Origin: an uncultured Bacteroidales bacterium
Lineage (GTDB): Bacteria; Bacteroidota; Bacteroidia; Bacteroidales; ML635J-15
Direction of reading: 5' to 3'
Length of the DNA stretch: 13,656 nucleotides
Assembly (NCBI GenBank): GCA_905233405.1
Contig: CAJOEG010000029.1
Location: forward strand, 14,381 to 28,036
Below the pieces are notes generated by a model. The model was not told the origin of the DNA and ran no database searches. It saw nothing but the letters and a program-made list of their open reading frames with translations. This document shows, in pieces, positions 6,493 through 12,363 of the stretch. How positions within the stretch are numbered: the stretch's first letter is position 1; every line of letters begins with the position of its first letter. The position numbers and the translations under genes are program-made.

Positions 6493-6787
6493 ATATCAAT
6501 ATTTTGTCTTTACTTGCAGTTTCTTCGGCAAATGGCATAAGGCAGCCTTCTTCAATCAAATCTACACTACGATTTATACTCTTTTCTATGTTACGCTTTA
6601 TCCTGCAAATGGTCATTAATGAAATATGATTACTATCAATGTACTGAACTAGCAAATCGACATCACTGTCGGGCTGCTCCTCTCCTCTTGAGCACGACCC
6701 AAACAACCAAGCTCTCGCTATTGCATTCTGCTCGGAGAGACTTTTCTGAAGCAATGGCAACATTTGCTTTGTCCGCTGACTTATCAT
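6476..6787 (-). CDS. mntA: MntA-type minimal nucleotidyltransferase antitoxin
   Basis: A 103-aa protein when started at the ATG at 6787. A longer frame from 6832 would translate through the -7 promoter element and add an implausible N-terminus. It is a small MNT-fold nucleotidyltransferase: LFGSCSRGEEQPDSDVDLL (28-46) holds the GSx(10)DxD signature with G30-S31, D42 and D44, and a third acidic residue lies in SVDLIEE (about 74-80). In MntA/HepT modules this protein inactivates the HEPN RNase HepT by AMPylating it. All key residues are present, so the antitoxin looks functional although its partner is reduced to a stub. The ending KDKILIYERKD is typical of the mntA tail, inside which hepT begins. 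The intact orphan may be a leftover, or may act on a HEPN protein elsewhere in the genome. Confidence 0.85.
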   Translation of the reverse strand: MISQRTKQMLPLLQKSLSEQNAIARAWLFGSCSRGEEQPDSDVDLLVQYIDSNHISLMTICRIKRNIEKSINRSVDLIEEGCLMPFAEETASKDKILIYERKD

Positions 6788-6803
6788 ACCAATAAATTTT
6801 ATG

Positions 6804-6811
6804 CAAACATA
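6804..6811 (-). promoter_or_regulatory. -7 promoter element (TATGTTTG) for mntA
   Basis: TATGTTTG on the minus strand matches TAnnTTTG, 17 nt upstream of the ATG at 6787. A TTG triplet lies about 18 nt further upstream, a partial -33 box. Its position inside the longer reading frame supports 6787 as the true start. Confidence 0.55.
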
Positions 6812-6846
6812 ATAAAAATGCAATATTTTCAATTATGTTTTTTGAT

Positions 6847-7401
6847 TTAATTATTTGTTGTTATCTTTGCAATCGTTAAGGTTTTGGAATTGGAGTCAAC
6901 GCGATTAGCAAAACAGTCTGTTCCAAAGCCTTTTTCTTTGTCTAAATAAAAACTTTTAAGAATATTATTTGATGGCGTTTCCTTTATGCCAACAATCAAC
7001 GAATAACAGACATTATTCAAATTATATTTATAGGTCATCGTGTTATTTTCCGCAGTAAGATTTTCTTTTCTAATAACTTCTAGGAAACTTAATATTTCAC
7101 TTGCCGTAACCTTTCCGACATTGCCATTATAATGCTTCTGCAATATATGCACAACACCCTCCCACTTGTTATTTGTCGGCAAAATAAACCTAATAGTATT
7201 ACCATATTTATCAACAACAGAAAATTTATATGGTTTTCTTCTTCTATACACGAAAGCATTGTATATACGTTTCTGCTCATCATTCAGCTGAATATCTCCC
7301 ACTTCTGTAATAAAATTCTGGGTTATCCTTTCCAGATTGTTAGCCAATTCGGGAACAGAACCGGCTTTTCCTTCAATTCCTATATCTCCGCCTGAATTCA
7401 T
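6847..7401 (-). CDS. Uncharacterised protein, possible BECR-fold RNase toxin domain (184 aa)
   Basis: No confident family. The N-terminal 50 residues are helical and polar (VPELANNLERITQNF, LNDEQKRIYNAF) without signal peptide or membrane segment. Residues 58-160 look like a compact alpha/beta domain: YKFSVVDKYGNTIRFIL, then WEGVVHILQKH (80-90) with histidines at 85 and 90, SEILSFLEVI, a strand CYSLIVGIKET (132-142), and ILKSFYLDKEKG (147-158). The order HI-x-x-KH, helix, then a strand ending in E, then KSFYL resembles phage and polymorphic-toxin BECR (Barnase-EndoU-ColicinE5/D-RelE) nuclease domains, where such His and Lys residues are catalytic. This is a pattern-based inference from memory. 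It reads like a toxin C-terminal module without its delivery part. It lies directly upstream of mntA on the same strand, but no specific immunity gene is recognisable. Confidence 0.7.
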   Translation of the reverse strand: MNSGGDIGIEGKAGSVPELANNLERITQNFITEVGDIQLNDEQKRIYNAFVYRRRKPYKFSVVDKYGNTIRFILPTNNKWEGVVHILQKHYNGNVGKVTASEILSFLEVIRKENLTAENNTMTYKYNLNNVCYSLIVGIKETPSNNILKSFYLDKEKGFGTDCFANRVDSNSKTLTIAKITTNN

Positions 7402-7496
7402 AGTGTAAAAATTTATCGTTAAATATTTTGTTTGGACTTAGTTGTGAAATCCGATGCAAAAGTCGTATAAACAATAGGCACAAGCCGATTCTTAAG

Positions 7497-7533
7497 CGTT
7501 TACTTTCGTTTATTAGTCGTTTCTTGTCGTTTA
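7497..7533. repeat. Four CGTTT repeats in helical phase
   Basis: CGTTTA at 7497, CGTTTA at 7507, CGTTT at 7518 and CGTTTA at 7528 are spaced 10, 11 and 10 bp, close to one turn of B-DNA. They lie between two divergently transcribed genes. A binding role is inference. Confidence 0.45.
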
Positions 7534-7594
7534 TACACGGATATATGGTTTCATATAAACAATTCTCACAAAAAGAGCAGCGGATGGAAAAGAC

Positions 7595-7689
7595 TATTGC
7601 AATTATGTCATCCCAGGCAATACTTCGACTCCGCTCATTTCGTCTATTGCTCAGCGCATAGCAGCAAGCAGAGTTTACGACAAACGAAG
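7595..7689. repeat. Interspersed repeat, copy 2 (long form)
   Basis: It shares its two end blocks with the copy at 6405-6449 (7595-7612 and 7676-7689), but has 63 bp between them instead of 13. The longer middle includes TACTTCGACTCCGCTCATTTCG and a stretch rich in GC/AGC steps around TTGCTCAGCGCATAGCAGC. The difference suggests a family with variable interior, or internal deletion in copy 1. Confidence 0.55.
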
Positions 7690-7776
7690 TTGAGAAACGG
7701 CTGACCATTGTAATTGTTGTCGTTTGAAATAAATTGACATTTTATTGCCCAAAAGACGGCATATCCAATTTTTTAG

Positions 7777-7784
7777 TAAATTTG
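7777..7784 (+). promoter_or_regulatory. -7 promoter element (TAAATTTG) for the C10 peptidase
   Basis: TAAATTTG matches TAnnTTTG 25 nt upstream of the peptidase ATG. No TTTG -33 box is found at 19-20 nt. Confidence 0.5.
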
Positions 7785-7809
7785 TGCCTCATTTGTAATT
7801 TTATCCGAT

Positions 7810-9912
7810 ATGAAAAAAAATATTTTGCTTACCGCAATAGCAACAGTTTCCGCATGTATGGCTTTTGCCCAGAGCATAAGCATCGACGAAGGTAAAACGG
7901 TTGCCAATAACATAATTGCAGAACGGTTCATAGGAATAGCTTCAAACACAAACGATTACAAGATTGCCAGTTCATACACAGAAACATACGATGGAATAGA
8001 TGCCTTTTATGTCTATAATCTTGAGCCATCTGGATTTGTGATTGTTTCGGCTAACAAGTCGGTAGAGCCGGTGCTTGCATTCTCGCACGAAAGTAGCTGT
8101 GACGCAATTGGCCGGCATCCAGGTGTAGAAGCCGTGCTAAAATCATACTCCGAGCAGATTTCATACGCCGTAAAAAGCGACATGGCCGCAACCAGACATA
8201 CTGCAGCCGAATGGGAGCACTACTTAAAGACCAATTTCCAGCCACGCGCGGTGAGAAGTGTCGCCCCGCTTTTGATAACCAAATGGGATCAAGGCAGGTA
8301 CTTCAACAGCCAATGCCCGGAGGATTCGAACGGCACCGACGGTCACGTAGTGGTAGGTTGTGTCGCAACGGCTATTGCACAGGTCTTCAATTACTTTAGG
8401 TATCCGGTACAAGGATCTGGAAGCTACGGATACGACCATCCTGACTACGGACATTTGGAGGTGAACTTTGCAGAGCAGCACTACGACTACGACTTTATGC
8501 CTGTGACACCTACAGATTACAACGAAAATCTTGCACGGCTGCTGTATAATATCGGTGTTTCCGTTGATATGATGTATAATTTCTCTGTACAAGACATAAG
8601 AGAGTTCAATGAAATAAGCCAGAAAAACAACTTTTTTAAAGACGAAGCACGTTACATCTTCAAGGACAGCCTGCCGACTGTAATCCCCGACAACATCGAG
8701 AACGACACCGTAATACCCGACTCAATCTGGAACGGCATACTCGTTAACCATCTCGACCGCAAGATTCCGCTTTACTATGCAGGCTGGGGCGACTACGAAT
8801 ACAACAGTGGACACGCCTTCGTATTTGATGGCTACAGCGATTCCACCCACTACCACATCAACTGGGGCTGGGGCGGCTCGTACGATGGTTTCTTCACTAT
8901 TAGCAATCTGTCGCCGAGCGGATCCAATTTCCGTCTTGCACACGAGGTAATTGTCAATGCCACACCTAAGTACGAAACACAAAGTTGCGAAGGACAGAAG
9001 GAAATCAATTTCTACGAAGGTACAATAGAGGACGGAAGCGGACCGTTGAGGGAATATGCCGCCGAAAGCGATTGCTTGTGGCATATAACGCAACACGACT
9101 CGGTTGCCGGATACACCGTGAAAATTGAGAAGTTCGACATTGACGCTTCCGACTACATAATAATTTACGCAGGAGACGATGAGGAGTCGCCAATAGCTGT
9201 GACACTCTTCGGTGAAGATTCTCCCGAGGTTAGCTATACGGTGAACTCGACTTCGATGCTGATAAAATTTGTCTCCGATGAAACCGCATCGGGTGACGGT
9301 TGGCTGATATCGTATGCTCCAATCAAGGTAAGATACTGCAATTCACAAACTGAGCTTACTGAAATGTCTGGTATAATAGAGGATGGAAGCGGACGATGGG
9401 ACTACAACAATAGTACGAATTGCACTTGGAAAATAAGACCTGGAAGCACGTCGAATTTCACTGTTGAGTTTCTTGAACTTGACACCGAATACCAAAAAGA
9501 TATTGTAAAGATAGTGTGTGACGGAAGAGTATATGCAAGCTTTTCTGGAAATACACTTCCGGAACCGATAAGTTTTAACGGGAATAATGTATCGGTTAAA
9601 TTTACAAGCGATTCCAAAGGACGTGCAGATGGCTTTAAGTTGGCATACTCGGTAGGAGAACCGACGAATATTGATATGGCTAACGACAACATTGCCATAT
9701 ATCCTAATCCGGCAACTACAGAAATTAGAATTGAAGGAAACAATCTGTCGCACTTGTCTTTATACGATATGACTGGACGATGTATGGTCGAAGAGGAAAT
9801 TCATTCTGAAATTCATACAGTCAACACTTCAGGCCTTGCCGTCGGAACATATATAATAAGGATAATAGACACATACGGCAATTGTACGACAAGAAAGATT
9901 GATGTACAATAA
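7810..9912 (+). CDS. Secreted C10-family (streptopain-like) cysteine peptidase with two CUB-like domains and T9SS sorting tail
   Basis: A 700-aa exported protein. Residues 1-20 are a Sec signal peptide (ending MAFA, then QS). About 22-145 form a streptopain-type propeptide, with FYVYNLEPSGFVIVSANK as its landmark, which keeps the enzyme inactive until processed. The peptidase domain (about 150-385) has the catalytic Cys184 in VVGCVATAIAQVFNYF, the catalytic His335 in SGHAFVFDGY, and the HINWGWGGSYDGFF active-site segment (349-362). Two CUB-like modules follow (about 393-502 and 510-613). Both contain an EGTIEDGSG/SGIIEDGSG-type start and a final DGW/DGF strand, consistent with internal duplication. 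Residues 628-700 are a Por-type C-terminal sorting domain (IAIYPNPATTEIRIEG to RKIDVQ), predicting type IX secretion. Relatives include interpain and PrtT of oral Bacteroidales, which cleave host proteins. All catalytic residues are present. It looks monocistronic. Confidence 0.93.
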   Translation: MKKNILLTAIATVSACMAFAQSISIDEGKTVANNIIAERFIGIASNTNDYKIASSYTETYDGIDAFYVYNLEPSGFVIVSANKSVEPVLAFSHESSCDAIGRHPGVEAVLKSYSEQISYAVKSDMAATRHTAAEWEHYLKTNFQPRAVRSVAPLLITKWDQGRYFNSQCPEDSNGTDGHVVVGCVATAIAQVFNYFRYPVQGSGSYGYDHPDYGHLEVNFAEQHYDYDFMPVTPTDYNENLARLLYNIGVSVDMMYNFSVQDIREFNEISQKNNFFKDEARYIFKDSLPTVIPDNIENDTVIPDSIWNGILVNHLDRKIPLYYAGWGDYEYNSGHAFVFDGYSDSTHYHINWGWGGSYDGFFTISNLSPSGSNFRLAHEVIVNATPKYETQSCEGQKEINFYEGTIEDGSGPLREYAAESDCLWHITQHDSVAGYTVKIEKFDIDASDYIIIYAGDDEESPIAVTLFGEDSPEVSYTVNSTSMLIKFVSDETASGDGWLISYAPIKVRYCNSQTELTEMSGIIEDGSGRWDYNNSTNCTWKIRPGSTSNFTVEFLELDTEYQKDIVKIVCDGRVYASFSGNTLPEPISFNGNNVSVKFTSDSKGRADGFKLAYSVGEPTNIDMANDNIAIYPNPATTEIRIEGNNLSHLSLYDMTGRCMVEEEIHSEIHTVNTSGLAVGTYIIRIIDTYGNCTTRKIDVQ

Positions 9913-9937
9913 AATAAGGCGTTGCAAAAACGCCTTA
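9908..9937 (-). terminator. Terminator of tRNA-Ala, shared with the peptidase 3' end
   Basis: TAAGGCGTT (9915-9923) and AACGCCTTA (9929-9937) form a perfect 9-bp stem with a 5-nt loop. On the minus strand it is followed by TTTTATT, suiting termination of the tRNA transcript. It starts 2 bp after the peptidase stop (TAA 9910-9912), so it may also protect or end that convergent transcript, though the plus-strand side lacks a T run. Confidence 0.75.
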
Positions 9938-9944
9938 CAGCCAG

Positions 9945-10017
9945 TGGAGAATATCGGACTCGAACCGACCACCTTCAGATTGCGAACCTGACGCTCTACC
10001 AGATGAGCTAATTCCCC
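9945..10017 (-). tRNA. tRNA-Ala (anticodon CGC)
   Basis: A 73-nt cloverleaf on the minus strand: acceptor GGGGAAT pairs with ATTCTCC including the G3-U70 wobble, the alanine identity element. The D arm is GCTC-ATCTGGTA-GAGC, the anticodon stem TCAGG/TCTGA carries loop TTCGCAA (anticodon CGC), the variable loop has 5 nt, and the T arm is GTCGG-TTCGAGT-CCGAT. The discriminator is A; CCA is not encoded (CTG follows). It reads GCG codons. Confidence 0.95.
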
Positions 10018-10031
10018 TTGCAAATGCATTG

Positions 10032-10062
10032 CAAAGGTAAACATTTTGCATTTCACAGCAAA
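10032..10062 (-). promoter_or_regulatory. Full Bacteroidetes promoter of tRNA-Ala
   Basis: A -33 TTTG (10062-10059) and a -7 TACCTTTG (10039-10032) are separated by 19 nt, the canonical Bacteroidetes sigma-ABfr arrangement. The -7 lies 14 nt upstream of the mature tRNA 5' end. This is the best-formed promoter in the window. Confidence 0.8.
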
Positions 10063-10234
10063 GATGTTTTTTGAAGTTTCGCAGTGGTATTAACCCTTAC
10101 CGTTTTTCATAAACAAATAAATTAACCCTTTTTTTGCATAAAATAATAGTTTTAATAAAGATTCTACAAATTCGAGCAAAATAAACTATGTCAAATTATT
10201 ACATAGGCAACAAAATATGTGGGCTTGTAATTAA

Positions 10235-10363
10235 TAACCTCGGAGAGGTTACATATATAGTAGAATAACGTGAGTTTAGTAGCGTTGGCGCATATTTTTG
10301 TGGTTCGGCAGGCTCACCAACCGGACAAAAATTGTGACAACGCATGAAATAGCGGACAAAAAT
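10235..10363. repeat. Palindrome-rich intergenic element
   Basis: It contains TAACCTC-GGA-GAGGTTA (10235-10251, perfect), an imperfect long palindrome pairing GCGTTG (10282-10287) plus ATTTTTG (10294-10300) with CAAAAAT (10326-10332) plus CAACGC (10338-10343), an inner GGTT/AACC pair, and a direct repeat CGGACAAAAAT (10322-10332 and 10353-10363). No gene is credible across 10063-10432; the 81-codon minus frame there is a product of the repeat. It looks like an interspersed intergenic element. Confidence 0.55.
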
Positions 10364-10432
10364 AAGGTTTAATAAAGGCACTAACAGTACAAAAAGCTTT
10401 TGATGATTTCCATTTATGTTGTAAACTTTTTG

Positions 10433-10440
10433 TATGTTTG
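10433..10440 (+). promoter_or_regulatory. -7 promoter element (TATGTTTG) for the acyltransferase
   Basis: TATGTTTG matches TAnnTTTG, 23 nt upstream of the ATG at 10464. No TTTG is found at canonical spacing. Confidence 0.55.
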
Positions 10441-10463
10441 CCATAAAATCATAAATTTGACAA

Positions 10464-11309
10464 ATGGAATACGGTACATTTAAGGTTAGGGAAGGGGTTT
10501 ATATTCCTGATGTTGGCATGGATTATCCTAAGGACGATCCGTTTCGCCGTCTTCTGAAAGTGGAAGTTGAGGATTCTGCGAAGGGCAAATATCAATTCGA
10601 TGAAACATATCCATATATAGACAAATCATTTAGTTACAAACTTAATGACATATTAGGTTTTTTTGTAAAATGGATTCTTGTCGCTTTTTGGAACCGCTTT
10701 CACTTTGGCATTAGGATAGAGGGAAGAAAAAATGTCCGGAAATATAGGAAAGAACTGAAAAATGGTGCAATGTGCATTTGTAATCACGTTTTTGTTTTTG
10801 ATGCATTTGGTGTGAATCAGGCGGTTAAGCTTTTTGGCAGTTTGAAAATTCCAATGTTTGCCAAGCATTTCAATGGCAAGAAAAGTTGGTTTATGCGTCA
10901 TGTAGGAGGGGTTCCGATTCCTGAAACTCGTGGCGGAATGAAAAAGTTTAATGAAGCATTTGATGAATACCACCGTCGCAAATGCTGGTTCCTAATATTC
11001 CCTGAATCGGTAAGATGGGAAATGTACGTGCCGATAAGACCGTTTATGCGAGGAGCTTTCACTATGGCCTACAAGTATGGCTTGCCTATAATTCCGCTTG
11101 TTTACAGCTATCGCGAAAGGAAAGGTTTGTATCGACTCTTTGGCGACAAAAACATTCCCTGTGTGACATTGCACGTGGGAGAACCTGTTTTTTTCGACAT
11201 GGATCAGCCTAGGAAAGAAGAAACGGGGCGTATGCTTAAATTGGTACACGAAAGAATGGTGCAAATGGCAGGAATAGAGGAAAATCCGTGGCCAGCAGAA
11301 GGTGAATGA
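10464..11309 (+). CDS. PlsC-type lysophospholipid/glycerophosphate acyltransferase family protein
   Basis: A 281-aa protein. The PlsC acyltransferase domain spans about 85-265. Motif I is NHVFVFD (107-113; H108 and D113 of the HX4D catalytic pair). A GGVPIPETRGGMKKF block (148-162) contains the usual Arg of motif II, and motif III is FPESVRW (179-185), where most family members have FPEGTRS. The segment LPIIPLVYSY (207-216) corresponds to motif IV. The first 60 residues form a polar N-terminal extension, then a hydrophobic stretch (about 62-80, ILGFFVKWILVAFW) probably inserts into or lies on the inner membrane. Expected reaction: transfer of an acyl chain from acyl-ACP or acyl-CoA to a lysophospholipid or related acceptor. 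The substrate is not certain, and a role with other amphiphiles, such as lipid A-like or ornithine lipids, is equally possible. Appears to have its own promoter. Confidence 0.85.
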   Translation: MEYGTFKVREGVYIPDVGMDYPKDDPFRRLLKVEVEDSAKGKYQFDETYPYIDKSFSYKLNDILGFFVKWILVAFWNRFHFGIRIEGRKNVRKYRKELKNGAMCICNHVFVFDAFGVNQAVKLFGSLKIPMFAKHFNGKKSWFMRHVGGVPIPETRGGMKKFNEAFDEYHRRKCWFLIFPESVRWEMYVPIRPFMRGAFTMAYKYGLPIIPLVYSYRERKGLYRLFGDKNIPCVTLHVGEPVFFDMDQPRKEETGRMLKLVHERMVQMAGIEENPWPAEGE

Positions 11310-11349
11310 ACAATTTTATAATTATAATTATTTTTTTGTAAAAAAAATG

Positions 11350-11357
11350 TAATTTTG
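11350..11357 (+). promoter_or_regulatory. -7 promoter element (TAATTTTG) for the 258-aa membrane protein
   Basis: TAATTTTG matches TAnnTTTG, 89 nt upstream of the start at 11446. A TTTG lies only 11 nt before it (11335-11338), too close for a standard -33. The long leader contains a 10-bp stem-loop. Confidence 0.45.
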
Positions 11358-11383
11358 CACCGCAAATTGGAGTATCGTGCTAA

Positions 11384-11424
11384 TATAGGTTCACACGGTA
11401 TCTCTTGAATTTCTTGAACCTGTA
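11384..11424 (+). promoter_or_regulatory. 5'-leader stem-loop upstream of the 258-aa membrane protein
   Basis: TATAGGTTCA (11384-11393) pairs with TGAACCTGTA (11415-11424) across a 21-nt loop, with a single G-T wobble. It ends 21 nt before the start codon, in the predicted leader. A regulatory role is inference. Confidence 0.4.
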
Positions 11425-11445
11425 GAATTTTAAAATGACACAATT

Positions 11446-12222
11446 ATGAATTTTGTAGAAAGGCTTAACGAATCGCCGATTACGAATATACCGGAACTCC
11501 TTAATATGCATCATTCTAATCCGTTGGGCATAAACCCACTGGGACTTCTGATATTCATTTTTATAGTGGCTGCATTTATGGAGTTTGTAAATTTTCATAT
11601 TAGACACAGAGACAAATCCCAATTTTACCCAATTCTATATACGTTGTTTGGAATAGCATTAGTTTCAATCTATTATTATTGCTTCATTGCTGATTTGCCA
11701 ACCGTTGACAGATACGGAGAAAAACCTTGCATCGGATGGTTCTGCAACTACGATATTGTAGGTGACTGGGGACTTACAGTACTCGGTCTTGTAGGTCTTG
11801 TCCTTGTAGTATACTGGATGCTATGTGCTGTAATGCAGGTAACCGCACAAATGTCGGTTCATGCAGGTCTCAGCGAAGGCAAAAAGTGGAAGGAATGGAA
11901 ATGGGGAACAGTAGTGGCTCTTGCCGGTCTTGCTGCAAGTGTTATCGTATATATAGCAAAGGCTTCTGCCTCGGCATGCTCGTGGGTGCTTTTCGGTAGC
12001 CAAATAGTAATGGTACTTTTCTGCATTGTAAAGATGGTTGCCGATTGTGTTCGTACAAAAAGCGCTTGGGGCGTGGCAATAGCATTGGTTTTCTTCCTTG
12101 GAATCGAAGCTGTAATAATGTTGTCGATAGAATGTATGTACGGAGCAATTGTATTCTGCGTAGCAATACTTGGAGCTTTCGCATCCGCAAAGGCAAGAAA
12201 GAAAAAACCGAAGAAAAAATAG
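11446..12222 (+). CDS. Polytopic membrane protein of unknown function (258 aa)
   Basis: Not recognised. By eye it has about seven hydrophobic segments: roughly 33-50, 61-82, 108-130, 153-171, 178-198, 207-228 and 231-247. There is no signal peptide. A conserved-looking extramembrane loop between the second and third segments contains two cysteines (KPCIGWFCNYD, 93-103), which could pair if it faces the periplasm. A charged loop EGKKWKEWKW (144-153) probably faces the cytosol, and the C-terminus is a lysine-rich tail (KARKKKPKKK) also expected inside. It ends with TAG. It is followed after about 140 bp by the YitT-like gene, with a separate -7 element between, so the two need not be one operon. 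No transporter, enzyme or sensor motif is visible. Confidence 0.72.
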   Translation: MNFVERLNESPITNIPELLNMHHSNPLGINPLGLLIFIFIVAAFMEFVNFHIRHRDKSQFYPILYTLFGIALVSIYYYCFIADLPTVDRYGEKPCIGWFCNYDIVGDWGLTVLGLVGLVLVVYWMLCAVMQVTAQMSVHAGLSEGKKWKEWKWGTVVALAGLAASVIVYIAKASASACSWVLFGSQIVMVLFCIVKMVADCVRTKSAWGVAIALVFFLGIEAVIMLSIECMYGAIVFCVAILGAFASAKARKKKPKKK

Positions 12223-12238
12223 GACGAATTATTAAAAA

Positions 12239-12283
12239 GGGTGGGGTATAAGCATTATATTCTAATTTTATGCTTATACACCC
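12239..12283. other. Long stem-loop between two membrane-protein genes
   Basis: GGGTG-(GGG)-TATAAGCAT (12239-12255) pairs with ATGCTTATACACCC (12270-12283): 14 bp with a 3-nt bulge and a 14-nt loop. On the plus strand no T run follows, so it is a poor intrinsic terminator for the preceding gene; on the minus strand five T follow, but no minus gene ends here. It may stabilise the 3' end of the upstream mRNA. Confidence 0.5.
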
Positions 12284-12295
12284 AAATGAAATCAC

Positions 12296-12303
12296 TAAAT
12301 TTG
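12296..12303 (+). promoter_or_regulatory. -7 promoter element (TAAATTTG) for the YitT-like gene
   Basis: TAAATTTG matches TAnnTTTG, about 60 nt upstream of the ATG at 12364. A near-perfect palindrome AACCTTTCGAGAGGTT (12311-12326) lies just downstream, around or after the predicted transcription start. Confidence 0.5.
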
Positions 12304-12363
12304 CGACTGTAACCTTTCGAGAGGTTTCTATGTCTAATTTATTTATACGCAACAATTTAAAAA

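Larger units (their letters stand above)
7402..7809. other. 408-bp intergenic region between divergent genes
   Basis: No credible gene. It holds four phased CGTTT repeats (7497-7533), an inverted pair GTATAAAC (7465-7472) and GTTTATAC (7529-7536), the second interspersed repeat copy (7595-7689), and a -7 element for the peptidase (7777-7784). Frames across it have shadow-like composition. No clean promoter for the gene starting at 7401 was found; only TAAATTTTT, one base off consensus, lies just upstream. Confidence 0.6.

Noticed and set aside
7497..7533. CRISPR array or replication iterons
   Set aside because: The repeat unit is only 5-6 bp, with 4-6 bp between units and no spacers; no replication initiator gene is nearby.
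7373..7708. A 111-codon minus-strand frame upstream of the 184-aa gene, considered as a possible missing N-terminus or partner
   Set aside because: It covers the repeat copy and CGTTT array, overlaps the next gene in a different frame, and has no protein-like pattern.
10199..10444. An 81-codon minus-strand frame in the repeat-rich intergenic region
   Set aside because: Its sequence is generated by the palindromic element, and it ends in promoter sequence of the acyltransferase.
12239..12283. Riboswitch in front of the YitT-like gene
   Set aside because: A single bulged stem-loop upstream of the predicted -7 element would not be in the leader RNA, and no known aptamer motif was recognised.
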